In this document: positions 26,368 to 39,074 of the stretch, one piece after another
Layout: each line of letters begins with the position of its first letter
How positions within the stretch are numbered: position 1 is the first letter of the stretch
Source: UBA7803 sp040219935
Lineage (GTDB): Bacteria; Pseudomonadota; Gammaproteobacteria; Pseudomonadales; Azotimanducaceae
Assembly: GCA_040219935.1 (NCBI GenBank)
Contig: JAVJUA010000010.1
Span: 1-64,000 of the forward strand
DNA length: 64,000 bases
Reading direction: 5' to 3'
Translations under genes and position numbers: made by a program
Notes under the pieces: generated by a model
Databases searched by the model: none
What the model was told of the DNA's origin: nothing
What the model saw: only the letters and a program-made list of their open reading frames with translations

Positions 26368-27379
26368 CGGCGCGAATCGGCATCGACCTCGGCGGCACAA
26401 AGATCTCGGGCGTGGTGCTCGGCGCCGATGACGCGGTGCTGACCCGGCTGCGCCTGCCCACGCCCAGAAACGACTACGTCGCGACGCTGGCCGCCATCAG
26501 CGAAGCCGTGGCCGCGCTTGAGCGCGGTGCCGGACTTGCCGCGGGCGACGTACCGGTGGGCATCGGCACGCCCGGCGCCTGGCATCCGCGCCTGGGCGCC
26601 ATGAAGAACTGCAACTCCACCTGGCTGAACGACCGCCCGTTGCTGACCGATCTCGAGGAGCGCCTGGGCGCGCGGGCGCGGCTCGCCAACGACGCCGACT
26701 GCCTGGCGCTCAGTGAGGCAGCGGATGGGGCGGCGGCGGGGGCGTCCAGCGTGTTCGGCGTGATTCTCGGCACCGGCGTCGGCGGCGGGCTGGTGGCGAA
26801 CGGCGGCTTGGTGCGTGGTCCCAACGGGCTGACCGGCGAGTGGGGCCATCAACCGCTGCCCTACTTCCGTGCGAGGGTGTTCGTCCGTGACGGCGATCCG
26901 GCGGAGCAGCGACGCTTTCAGTTAGAATCGGCGCTTAACGACCGCAGCTGCTACTGTGGCAGGCGCAACTGCATCGAGACGTTTCTCTCGGGCCACGGTC
27001 TGCAGACGACGCACCTGGCGCTATGGGGCGAGCCGCGGTCGAGCGAAGACGTCGCCGGCGCCGACGACGCGCACGCGCGGTCGACCATGGCCCTGTACCG
27101 GCACATGCTGGCGCGCAGCCTGGCCCAGGTGGTCAACGTGGTGGACCCGGCGGTGCTGGTGCTGGGCGGCGGGCTGTCGAACGTGCCCGACCTTGCGGAA
27201 GATCTGGCGGCGGCGATTCCGGCGTTCGCCTTCTGGTCGCTGCAGGACGACGCCACGGGCATGATGGGCACGGGCATCCGAGTGGCGGTGCGGCGGGCGC
27301 GCTGGGGTGATGACAGCGGCGTGCGCGGGGCGGCCAGGCTCTGGAGCGCAACGAACAGGACGGTCGGAACGAAGGTGAC

Positions 27380-27383
<4 letters not shown>
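26364..27383 (+). CDS. ROK-family sugar kinase (N-acetylglucosamine or fructokinase-like)
   Basis: 339 aa from ATG 26364. N-terminal ATP loop RIGIDLGGTKISGVVLG, sugar-binding NDADCLALSEA, GVILGTGVGGGLV and GEWGHQPLP, and the ROK zinc motif CYCGRRNCIETFLSG. About 27 extra residues (YFRARVFVRDGDPAEQRRFQLESALND) sit between GEWGHQPLP and the Cys motif. Next to ampD it may phosphorylate recycled amino sugars, but substrate cannot be read from sequence. Overlaps ampD and aceE by 4 nt each. Confidence 0.88.
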
Positions 27384-30040
<2,657 letters not shown>

Positions 30041-30049
30041 GGCGGTAGC

Positions 30050-31717
30050 GTGAGCGAGGACATCAAGATTCCCGACATCGGCGATGCCGACGACGTGGAG
30101 GTGGTGGAAATTCTGGCGTCCGCCGGCGACGAGGTGGGCGAGGACGATCCCATCCTGGTGATCGAGTCTGACAAGGCGTCCATGGAGGTGCCGGCCGGCA
30201 TCGCCGGCAAGCTCGACAGCATCGAGGTGGCCATCGGCGACAAGGTCAAGGAAGGGCAGGTCATCGCTAAGGTCAGCCGCGCTGGAACGGACGATGCCGA
30301 TTCGGAGGGCGACGCCGAAGACGACGCCGAGCAGGCCGCGGATGCGAAGGCCGACGCCGACGACCACCAGGAACACGACGACCAGCAAGACGACGAGGAC
30401 CAGCAGGACGACGAGCCAGACGAGGAGGCATCCGGCACCGAGACCGTGGAGGTGCGGGTTCCCGACATCGGCGAGGCGGACAACGTCGAGGTCATCGAGG
30501 TCGCGGTCAAGGCGGGCGATGAGGTGGGCGAAGATGACCTGCTGGTGGTGGTCGAGTCCGACAAGGCCTCCATGGAGATTCCGTCCACCCGCGCCGGCAA
30601 GGTGGTCGAGGTGCACGTCTCCGAGGGCAGCGCCGTGGAAGAGGGCACGCTGCTGGTGACTCTGGAGGCGTCGGGCGCTTCCAGCAGTAGCGCGAAGTCC
30701 GAGAAGCCTAAGCAGGCCGAGAAGCCGAAGCGGTCCGAGAAGGCGAAGCCGCCTGAGCAGCCGAAGCCGCCGGAAAAGGCAGAGCGGCCGGACACCAAGG
30801 CGCAGTCCGACTCAGGCGGCGCCGAGGTCTACGCCGGCCCCGCCGTGCGCCGGCTGGCGCGCGAGTTGGGGGTCGACCTGCGGGCGGTCACCGGCAGCGG
30901 CAACCGCGGCCGCATCGTCAAGGACGACGTCAAGGCCCACGTGAAGTCACGCCTGCAGGCGGGCGGCGGAGCCGGCACGGCCGGGCTGCCGTCGATACCG
31001 GAGGTGGACTTCAGCAAGTTCGGCGAGGTGGAGACCCAGGCGCTGTCGCGCATTCGCGCCCGCGGCGCCGAGAACCTGCACCGGTCCTGGCTGAACCTGC
31101 CCCACGTCACTCAGCACGACGAGGTGGACGTCACCGACTTGGAAGACTTCCGCGCCAGCCTGAAGCGCGAAGGCGAGGAGCGCGGGGTCAAGGTCACGCC
31201 GCTGGCGTTCATCATCAAGGCCTGCTGCCACGCCCTGAAGGAGTTCCCGACCTTCAACGCCTCCCTGGACAAGGACGCCAAAAACTTCATTCTGAAGCGC
31301 TACTACCACATCGGCATGGCGGTGGACACGCCCGACGGGCTGGTGGTGCCGGTGATTCGTGACGCCGATCAGAAGGGCATCTGGGCGTTGTCCGAGGAGA
31401 TCGTCGAGCTGGCCGAGAAAGCGCGCAACAAGAAGCTGGGGGTGTCCGACCTGCAGGGCGGCAGCTTCAGCGTGTCGAGCCTCGGCCCCATCGGCGGCAC
31501 CGGCTTCACACCCATCATCAACGCGCCGGAAGTGGCCATCCTCGGCATCTCCCGGGTGACGGTGCGCCCGCACTGGGACGGCAATGCCTTCGTGCCGAGG
31601 AAGATGCTGCCGCTGTCGCTGTCCTACGACCACCGCGCTATCAACGGCGCCGAGGCGGGGCGGTTCGTGGCCCGACTCGGCGAGCTGCTCGCCGACATCC
31701 GCCGGCTGGCGCTGTAG
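30050..31717 (+). CDS. aceF: Pyruvate dehydrogenase E2, dihydrolipoamide acetyltransferase
   Basis: 555 aa from GTG 30050. Two lipoyl domains, with lipoyl lysines in ESDKASMEVP (K42) and ESDKASMEIP (K172), separated by an Asp/Glu/Gln-rich linker at about 80-130. A Lys/Pro/Glu-rich hinge follows, then an E3/E1-binding domain (YAGPAVRRLARELGVDL, GRIVKDDV) near 258-300 and the catalytic domain ending with SYDHRAINGAEAGRF (H528). E. coli has three lipoyl domains; two is usual elsewhere. The very acidic first linker is unusual. Confidence 0.97.
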   Translation: MSEDIKIPDIGDADDVEVVEILASAGDEVGEDDPILVIESDKASMEVPAGIAGKLDSIEVAIGDKVKEGQVIAKVSRAGTDDADSEGDAEDDAEQAADAKADADDHQEHDDQQDDEDQQDDEPDEEASGTETVEVRVPDIGEADNVEVIEVAVKAGDEVGEDDLLVVVESDKASMEIPSTRAGKVVEVHVSEGSAVEEGTLLVTLEASGASSSSAKSEKPKQAEKPKRSEKAKPPEQPKPPEKAERPDTKAQSDSGGAEVYAGPAVRRLARELGVDLRAVTGSGNRGRIVKDDVKAHVKSRLQAGGGAGTAGLPSIPEVDFSKFGEVETQALSRIRARGAENLHRSWLNLPHVTQHDEVDVTDLEDFRASLKREGEERGVKVTPLAFIIKACCHALKEFPTFNASLDKDAKNFILKRYYHIGMAVDTPDGLVVPVIRDADQKGIWALSEEIVELAEKARNKKLGVSDLQGGSFSVSSLGPIGGTGFTPIINAPEVAILGISRVTVRPHWDGNAFVPRKMLPLSLSYDHRAINGAEAGRFVARLGELLADIRRLAL

Positions 31718-31742
31718 GGCCTGTTCGCGCTACGCGCGGCGC

Positions 31743-32291
31743 TCAGCCATCTGCGGCGGGCGGCTTCGAGCCGCGCCACTGGGCTTCGGTGCGACCGGCG
31801 TTGCAGGTGCGGGCCAGCACGAAGAACAGGTCGCTCAACCGGTTGAGGTACTGGGCGCCCGGCTGCGTGACCTCGCTGTCCAGGGCCCAGAGCACGCGCT
31901 CGGCCCGCCGGCAGACGGCGCGGCAGACGTGGGCCGCCGCCGCGGATCGGGTGCCGCCAGGCAGCACGAACTCGGTGAGCGGCGGCAGCGCCGCGTTCAG
32001 CCGCTCCACGGCGGCCTCCAGCTCGTCCATGGCCGGCGGCGGCGTCTGGCCGCGGGTGGCGAGCATGGCGCCGAGATCGAACAGCGCCTGCTGAATCTGC
32101 TGGCAGAGGGCGTGGGCATCGTCCTGCTCGTCGAACTCGGTGATCAGCACGCCGAGGAAGCTGTTCAGCTCATCGACCGTGCCGATGGCTTCGAACCAGG
32201 GATCGTGCTTCGGCAGCCGCGAACCGTCGGCCAGCGACGACTGGCCGCTGTCGCCGGCGCGAGTGGTCACCCGGGTGATGCGGTGCTTCAT
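31743..32291 (-). CDS. Cob(I)yrinic acid a,c-diamide adenosyltransferase, PduO type
   Basis: 182 aa. Transfers adenosyl from ATP to cob(I)alamin. N-terminal ITRVTTRAGDSGQSSLADGSRLPKHDPWFEAIGTVDELNSFLG holds the ATP loop, and LPGGTRSAAAAHVCRAVCRRAERVLWAL plus YLNRLSDLFFVLARTCN are the conserved PduO helices. Start overlaps the upstream response-regulator stop by 4 nt. Convergent with aceF. Confidence 0.93.
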   Translation of the reverse strand: MKHRITRVTTRAGDSGQSSLADGSRLPKHDPWFEAIGTVDELNSFLGVLITEFDEQDDAHALCQQIQQALFDLGAMLATRGQTPPPAMDELEAAVERLNAALPPLTEFVLPGGTRSAAAAHVCRAVCRRAERVLWALDSEVTQPGAQYLNRLSDLFFVLARTCNAGRTEAQWRGSKPPAADG

Positions 32292-33274
32292 TGCGCTGCT
32301 CCGTTGCCTGTCTGCGCCGGGTCGAAGGTCTGTACCGAGATCAGCCCCGTTTCGAACGACCGGGTCAGGCCCTGATAGGCGTGCTGCATGAGCTGCTTCG
32401 CCTGGGGCAGCCCGGTGCTGGCGTCGGCGGCCGAGATCGACACCCCCACGACCACGGGGATGAATCCCTCGCTGGTCTTGAAGGAGTGCATGTAGAGGTT
32501 GTCGAAGATGCGGCGGAAGCTGGCCGACGTGCAGACGTCCAGGCTGGGCTGCAGGGTGATCACCGCGAACATGCTCGACTCCGGACGCGTCACCAGGTCG
32601 AGCGGACGCACGAGCTGGCGCAGCTTGGCGCCGATGCCCGACATCAGCTCGTCCACCACCGGCGTGTCGTACTGCTCGCGGATCACCTTCAGGTTGCTGA
32701 TGCCCACCAGCAGCAGGCAGGCGGCACCGCCCCGGGTCTCGGCCTGGCGGGTGGCGTCGTTGATCCGCTCGAGCGTGAACTTGAGGTTGCCGAGCCCGGT
32801 GACCGGATCGACCAGGTCGGTGGTCTGCAGCTCCTTGAGCTTCTTGCGCAGCAGCCGGTTGGCGCGCAAGAGCTCGTTCTGGCGGGTGGCCATGCGCTGG
32901 GCCGCGACCACGCGCGGCAGCAGCTGGGCACGCAGGTTGGCCTTGTTCAGAAAGTCGTCCACACCGACGTCGAAGGCGCGCTCCATGGCCTCGAAGTCGT
33001 CGCGGGCGGTGAGCAGCATGACGTAGGTGAAGTGCTGGGCGGCATCGTCGAGCTTCTTGACGCGGCGGGTGAGCTCGAGGCCGTCGATGGAAGGCATCAT
33101 CCAGTCGGCGATCAGAATCTGCGCCGGCCGCTTCTCCAGCGACCGCAGCGCCTGCAGGGGGTTGTTGGTGAAGCGCACGTTCTGAAAGCCGCCGCCGCGC
33201 AACGCCTTGGCGATGATGGCACTCGAGAACTTGGCGTCATCCACCACCAGGATTGGAATGTCTTCGTGCGCCAT
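32288..33274 (-). CDS. Response regulator with degenerate GGDEF domain
   Basis: 328 aa. Receiver domain at residues 1-125: ILVVDDAKFSSAII, phospho-acceptor in ILIADWMMPSIDGLEL, LLTAR, and the conserved Lys in FLNKANL. A coiled linker leads to a GGDEF-fold domain starting DLVDPVTGLGNLKFTLERI, but the catalytic GGDEF position reads RPESSMFAV. It therefore should not make cyclic di-GMP and may bind GTP or a partner instead. Overlaps the PduO gene by 4 nt, an odd functional pairing. Confidence 0.9.
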   Translation of the reverse strand: MAHEDIPILVVDDAKFSSAIIAKALRGGGFQNVRFTNNPLQALRSLEKRPAQILIADWMMPSIDGLELTRRVKKLDDAAQHFTYVMLLTARDDFEAMERAFDVGVDDFLNKANLRAQLLPRVVAAQRMATRQNELLRANRLLRKKLKELQTTDLVDPVTGLGNLKFTLERINDATRQAETRGGAACLLLVGISNLKVIREQYDTPVVDELMSGIGAKLRQLVRPLDLVTRPESSMFAVITLQPSLDVCTSASFRRIFDNLYMHSFKTSEGFIPVVVGVSISAADASTGLPQAKQLMQHAYQGLTRSFETGLISVQTFDPAQTGNGAAQ

Positions 33275-33374
33275 GTAAGTTAGGCAGCCTCCCGCAGGTG
33301 GCCGAGTCTAACATGGGCTCGGGAGCGGTGAATCTGACCCACTACAAGGTTTTACGATATCCGGAGATTTGCTC

Positions 33375-33857
33375 ATGCCGTCATTCGACGTGGTTTCCGA
33401 GGTCGACATGCAGGAGGTGCGCAACGCTGTGGATCAGGCCACACGGGAGCTGTCGACCCGGTTCGACTTCAAGGGCATCGATGCCGGCTTCGAGCTGGCG
33501 GACGAGCAGATCAAGCTGCACGCGCAGGAGGAGTTTCAGCTCGAGCAGATGCTGATGATCCTGAAGGACAAGCTCACCCGCCGGTCGGTGGACGTGCGCG
33601 TGCTCGACGAGGGCAAGATCGAGGCGGCGGGCAAGCAGAAGCGCCAGCAGTTCGGCCTGAAGCAGGGCATCGGCAAGGAAGACGCCAAGACCATCGTCAA
33701 GCTGATCAAGGATTCCAAGCTCAAGGTGCAGGCGCAGATTCAGGGCGACCAGGTGCGGGTCACCGGCAAGAAGCGGGACGACCTGCAGGACGTGATGGCG
33801 CTGCTGAAGAAGGGCGAGCTCGAGATTCCGCTGAACTTCAAGAATCTGCGCGACTGA
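33375..33857 (+). CDS. yajQ: YajQ-family nucleotide-binding protein
   Basis: 160 aa from ATG 33375 (CGGAG upstream). MPSFDVVSEVDMQEVRNAVDQATRELSTRFDFKG and KQGIGKEDAKTIVKLIKDSKLKVQAQIQGDQVRVTGKKRDDLQ are near-consensus. Members bind cyclic di-GMP or nucleic acid and interact with transcription factors. Cytoplasmic. Its last 20 nt overlap the 3' end of the convergent ampG gene. Confidence 0.96.
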   Translation: MPSFDVVSEVDMQEVRNAVDQATRELSTRFDFKGIDAGFELADEQIKLHAQEEFQLEQMLMILKDKLTRRSVDVRVLDEGKIEAAGKQKRQQFGLKQGIGKEDAKTIVKLIKDSKLKVQAQIQGDQVRVTGKKRDDLQDVMALLKKGELEIPLNFKNLRD

Positions 33858-35220
33858 CGTTGGCCGGCAGCCGCCGCATCAGGTAGATCACCAGCAGCAT
33901 GGCGGGCACGCCGATCAGGCAGGAATAGATGAAGAACAGCGGGTAGCCCACCGCGTCCACCACGGCGCCGGCGCCACCGCCGATGATCTTGCCGGGCAGC
34001 GTCATGAACGAGCTGAACAGCGCGTATTGCGTCGCTGTGTAGGCGGTGTTGGTCAGCGCCGACAGATAGGCGATGAAGGCCGAGATGGCGATGCCGCCGG
34101 CCAGGTTGTCGGCGCTGATGGTGATGGTCAGCATCCACAGCAGCGGACCCTGCAGCGCAAGCGCGGCGAACAGCAGGTTGGTCAGCGCCGCCAGCACCGC
34201 CCCTGCCAGCAGCACGCGCATGATGCCGTAGCGCGGCACCAGCACGCCGCCCAGCACGCCGCCGACGATGGTCATGGCAACCCCGTAGATACCGCTGACG
34301 TTGGCGATCTGCGCCTTGCTGAAGCCGAGCTCCAGGTAGAACGGGTTGGCCATGACGCCCATGGTGATGTCGGTGACCCGATACAGGCCGATGAAGGCCA
34401 GAATGATCACCGCCAGACGCCCGTGCCGGGCGAAGAAGTCGACGAACGGACAGACCACGGCGCCGATCAGCCAGCCCAGGGTGTGGCGCAGACGATCGGG
34501 CAGGTGGGCATTGCGGGTCATGAACGCCTGCACCCGCGCCTCGAGAAACACCGTGTCCCGGGGCAGCGATGAGCTGGCGGGCTCGCGGCTGAACAGCACG
34601 GCCAGCGCGCCGACGCCCATGGCCGCCGCCATGACCAGGTAGACGTTGGTCCAGGTGGTGAACGAGGCGATGTGCAGGGCGCCGGCGCCGGCCGTCAGCA
34701 GCGCCAGCCGGTAGCCGAATACATAGGTGGCCGCCATGGCGGCCTGGCGTTCGGGCGGTGCCGCCTCGATGCGCCAGGCGTCGATGGCTACGTCCTGGGT
34801 GGCGGCGCCGAAGGCCACCAGCACGGCGAACAGGGCCATCTTCCCGAGCTCGCTTGCCGGGTCGGTGTAGGCCATGCCGGCCAGACCGGCGGCGATGGTG
34901 AGCTGGGCCAGGAGGATCCAGCTTCGCCGGCGCCCGAGCAGGCGGTGCAGCAGCGGCAGCGGCAGGCGGTCCACCACCGGCGACCACAGCACCTTGATGG
35001 AGTAGGTGATGCCTACCCAGCTGAACAGGCCGATGGCCGTCCGCGACACCTCGGCCTCGGTGAGCCAGGCCGACAGCGTGGAGAACACCAGCAGGAACGG
35101 CAGCCCGGCGGAGAAGCCCAGGCAGAGCATGGCGGCGATGCGGCGGTGCAGGTAGACGCGCCAGGCCTCCCGCCAGCCGGGCCCGGTCTCTGCCGGCTCG
35201 CCAGCGCCAGGCTCGGTCAC
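33838..35220 (-). CDS. ampG: AmpG-family muropeptide MFS permease
   Basis: 460 aa from GTG 35220, whose GTGA overlaps the stop of the upstream atl gene. About 12-14 membrane helices. MLCLGFSAGLPFLLVFSTLSAWLTEAEVSRTAIGLFSWVGITYSIKVLWSPVVDRLP is diagnostic for AmpG, as is ATQDVAIDAWRIE. Imports anhydromuropeptides for recycling, so it partners the cytoplasmic AmpD encoded 8 kb away. Shorter than E. coli AmpG (491). Confidence 0.9.
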   Translation of the reverse strand: MTEPGAGEPAETGPGWREAWRVYLHRRIAAMLCLGFSAGLPFLLVFSTLSAWLTEAEVSRTAIGLFSWVGITYSIKVLWSPVVDRLPLPLLHRLLGRRRSWILLAQLTIAAGLAGMAYTDPASELGKMALFAVLVAFGAATQDVAIDAWRIEAAPPERQAAMAATYVFGYRLALLTAGAGALHIASFTTWTNVYLVMAAAMGVGALAVLFSREPASSSLPRDTVFLEARVQAFMTRNAHLPDRLRHTLGWLIGAVVCPFVDFFARHGRLAVIILAFIGLYRVTDITMGVMANPFYLELGFSKAQIANVSGIYGVAMTIVGGVLGGVLVPRYGIMRVLLAGAVLAALTNLLFAALALQGPLLWMLTITISADNLAGGIAISAFIAYLSALTNTAYTATQYALFSSFMTLPGKIIGGGAGAVVDAVGYPLFFIYSCLIGVPAMLLVIYLMRRLPANVSRADS

Positions 35221-35606
35221 GCCCTCGATGCCGCGTGCACGAGCCACAGATGATCGCGTGCGATCCGGGCCCCGACGAAGCTGATCCCCTCGCGCTCCAG
35301 GCGGCGGCGCTGCTCCAGCATGGCCCGGTCGTCGCCGCGCAGGGAGATTCTCAGTCCGGCGTTGACGACCCGGTGCCACGGCAGCCGGGTGCCGTTCGGC
35401 AGGTTGCCGAGCACGCGCCCCACCAGCCGGGCGTGGTTGGGCATGCCGGCGAGATCGGCGATCTGCCCGTAGGTGGCGACCCGGCCGCGCGGTATGGCGG
35501 CCACCACCTGCCAGACGCGCTCCTCTGGCGTCAGCCCAGCGCCGGCCGGCGCCGGCTCGGTTTGACTTGGGGCGGTCGAACTCTCAGATTGACGCGCGCG
35601 TTTCAT
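35217..35606 (-). CDS. Alkyltransferase-like protein (Atl/eATL)
   Basis: 129 aa from ATG 35606. The MGMT DNA-binding domain is clear: IPRGRVATYGQIADLAGMPNHARLVGRVL. The active-site motif is PWHRVV (W77) instead of PCHRV, so it cannot accept alkyl groups. Atl proteins bind O6-alkylguanine and recruit nucleotide excision repair. A low-complexity N-terminal ~22 residues is dispensable-looking. Lies ahead of ampG with GTGA overlap, and its start is only 12 bp from the divergent fxsA start. Confidence 0.92.
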   Translation of the reverse strand: MKRARQSESSTAPSQTEPAPAGAGLTPEERVWQVVAAIPRGRVATYGQIADLAGMPNHARLVGRVLGNLPNGTRLPWHRVVNAGLRISLRGDDRAMLEQRRRLEREGISFVGARIARDHLWLVHAASRA

Positions 35607-35618
35607 CGATCGGTGCTT

Positions 35619-36101
35619 ATGGCTCTGTGGTTTCTGGTGCTGTTCGCCACCCCCGTGGTGGAAATGTACCTGCTGATTCGGGTGGGCGGCTACATCGGTG
35701 CGCTGCCGACGGTGGCCCTGGTGCTGCTGACCGCCGTGGCGGGGGTGTTCCTGCTGCGCCGTCAGGGGCTGTCGACCCTGGCCCGTGGCCTGCGGCGTAT
35801 GGACGCCGGGCAGGTGCCGGCCCGGGAAATGGCCGAGGGCCTGCTGCTGGCGGTGGCCGGCGCGCTGCTGGTAACGCCCGGCTTCGTCACCGACGCCGTC
35901 GGCTTTGCCCTGGTGTGGCCGCCGCTGCGCGTCACCCTGGCGGCCCGGCTGCTGGCCTCGGCCGTGGGCGGCGCCCGGCCGGGCGGCGGCCCGATCATCA
36001 TCGAGGGCGAGTTCGAATCCCGCGAGGCCGGGGAATCCCGGCGGCCGGGCCCCGCTGATGACGACGATCAACCGCCTCCGCCCTTGAATTCCCCCGGCTG
36101 A
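35619..36101 (+). CDS. fxsA: FxsA family membrane protein
   Basis: 160 aa from ATG 35619 (GTG 35613 also open). Four predicted helices with the family signature PVVEMYLLIRVGGYIGALPTVALVLLTAVAGVFLLRRQGL and EMAEGLLLAVAGALLVTPGFVTDAVGFAL. The C-terminal ~45 residues are acidic and Pro-rich, cytoplasmic. In E. coli overproduction relieves F exclusion of phage T7. Sits directly upstream of groESL, as in many gammaproteobacteria. Confidence 0.94.
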   Translation: MALWFLVLFATPVVEMYLLIRVGGYIGALPTVALVLLTAVAGVFLLRRQGLSTLARGLRRMDAGQVPAREMAEGLLLAVAGALLVTPGFVTDAVGFALVWPPLRVTLAARLLASAVGGARPGGGPIIIEGEFESREAGESRRPGPADDDDQPPPPLNSPG

Positions 36102-36131
36102 GCCCCATATCCGCGTCAGCCGAGGGGAGTC

Positions 36132-36159
36132 TTGCAACTCCCGCGACCGCGACTATCAT
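36132..36159 (+). promoter_or_regulatory. groESL vegetative promoter
   Basis: TTGCAA (36132-36137), 16-nt spacer, TATCAT (36154-36159). The start point would fall just before or within the CIRCE element, the normal geometry for repression by HrcA. Confidence 0.55.
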
Positions 36160-36172
36160 AGCGGCCCTCGGA

Positions 36173-36199
36173 TTAGCACTCTCAGACCGAGAGTGCTAA
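36173..36199. promoter_or_regulatory. CIRCE element (HrcA operator)
   Basis: Perfect consensus TTAGCACTC-N9-GAGTGCTAA, 38 bp before groES. Binding site of the heat-shock repressor HrcA, whose folding depends on GroEL, giving feedback on groESL. hrcA itself is not in the window. Confidence 0.97.
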
Positions 36200-36237
36200 C
36201 CAAGCCTTCAGGGACTTAACTGGGAGATCAATAGGTA

Positions 36238-36528
36238 ATGAAAATTCGACCTTTACACGATCGTGTCGTCGTGCGCCGGGTGGAAGAGGAAACCAAGACC
36301 GCCGGTGGCATCGTGTTGCCTGATTCCGCCGCCGAGAAGCCCTCGCAGGGCGAAATTCTCGCCGTCGGCCCGGGCAAGACCCTGGACAACGGCGACGTCC
36401 GCGCCCCGGATGTCAAGGTGGGTGACAAGGTGCTCTTCGGTCAGTACGCCGGCAGCACCGTCAAGGTGGACGGCGAAGAGCTGCTCATCCTGAGCGAGAG
36501 CGAAATCTTCGGTGTGCTGGAAGGCTAA
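36238..36528 (+). CDS. groES: Co-chaperonin GroES
   Basis: 96 aa. MKIRPLHDRVVVRRVEEETKTAGGIVLPDSAAEKPSQGEI with the mobile loop, and GDKVLFGQYAGSTVKVDGEELLILSESEIFGVLE. Caps the GroEL ring in the cytoplasm. First gene of the CIRCE-controlled operon, 28 nt before groEL. Confidence 0.99.
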   Translation: MKIRPLHDRVVVRRVEEETKTAGGIVLPDSAAEKPSQGEILAVGPGKTLDNGDVRAPDVKVGDKVLFGQYAGSTVKVDGEELLILSESEIFGVLEG

Positions 36529-36556
36529 CTAGAACGAAATCGAGAGGAACGACTAC

Positions 36557-38191
<1,635 letters not shown>

Positions 38192-38217
38192 TCAGGCCGT
38201 TCGAGGCTCTGCCTCAG

Positions 38218-38276
38218 CAGGCCCGACCCGCGTCGGGCCTGCGACGAAAACCCCGCCCCGTGGCGGGGTTTTCTTT
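38218..38276 (+). terminator. Tandem hairpin terminator after groEL
   Basis: First hairpin CAGGCCCGAC-CCGC-GTCGGGCCTG (38218-38241), no T run. Second hairpin AAAACCCCGCC-CCGT-GGCGGGGTTTT (38247-38272) followed by TCTTT, a classic intrinsic terminator. The second is symmetric and could act in both directions. Confidence 0.9.
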
Positions 38277-38392
38277 GCCTGCCGTTTGCGCTTCGTGGGC
38301 CTTCCAGGCGCCCTGTGCGGATGAATTGTCGTACACGATTCGCTATAGTCGCGGTCCAACAAGAGCAACACACCTAGGCGGGGAGAATGCCA

Positions 38393-39043
38393 ATGGATAT
38401 GGGTTTGATCGACTATCTGGCACGCTGGGGCCACTACCTGTTCGGTATCACCTGGATCGGCCTGCTCTACTACTTCAACTTCGTGCAGACCGAGTACTTC
38501 AAGGAAGCCGATGCGTCCGCGCGCACCGACGCCTTCACCAAGCTGGTACCGCGCGCGCTGTGGTGGTTCCGGTGGGGCGCTATGTTCACCTTCCTCACCG
38601 GTCTGGTGATGCTGGGCATCCGCGGTGCGGGGGTCACCCTCGACATCACCATCGGTGCCGTGCTCGGCACGCTGATGTTCCTCAACGTCTGGCTGATCAT
38701 CTGGCCGAATCAGAAGATCGTCATCGCCTCCAACGCGCAGATCAAGTCCGGCGGCGAAGCCTTGCCCGAAGCCGCCGGCGCGGCGCCGAAGGCGGGGCTC
38801 GCGTCACGCACCAACACGCTGTTCTCGGTGCCGATGCTGTTCTTCATGGGTTCGAGCGCCCACTATGCCCACGGCGGGCTGAGCGGCAACACCGTGCCGC
38901 TGGTGGTGGCTCTGGTGATCATTCTCGCCCTCGAGCTGAACGGCATCTTCGGCAAGCAGGGCCCCATGACCACGGTGCGCGGCGTCATCGTCAGCGGCCT
39001 GGTGCTGACCGCCGTGCTCTGGGCGCTGGTCAGCCTGCTGTAA
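38393..39043 (+). CDS. Membrane protein related to the PuuD (urate hydroxylase) N-terminal domain
   Basis: 216 aa from ATG 38393, chosen because GGGGAG lies 7 nt upstream; ATG 38387 is too close. Five or so hydrophobic helices. YLARWGHYLFGITWIGLLYYFNFVQTEYF and LWWFRWGAMFTFLTGLVMLGIRG match the membrane domain of PuuD/UPUP proteins, with conserved His and Trp. Full PuuD has a C-terminal cytochrome c part; no CxxCH occurs here. A heme- or quinone-linked role is plausible; urate oxidation is unproven. Confidence 0.7.
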   Translation: MDMGLIDYLARWGHYLFGITWIGLLYYFNFVQTEYFKEADASARTDAFTKLVPRALWWFRWGAMFTFLTGLVMLGIRGAGVTLDITIGAVLGTLMFLNVWLIIWPNQKIVIASNAQIKSGGEALPEAAGAAPKAGLASRTNTLFSVPMLFFMGSSAHYAHGGLSGNTVPLVVALVIILALELNGIFGKQGPMTTVRGVIVSGLVLTAVLWALVSLL

Positions 39044-39074
39044 CCAATCCGGCGAGGCGCTGTCATAAGCCACC

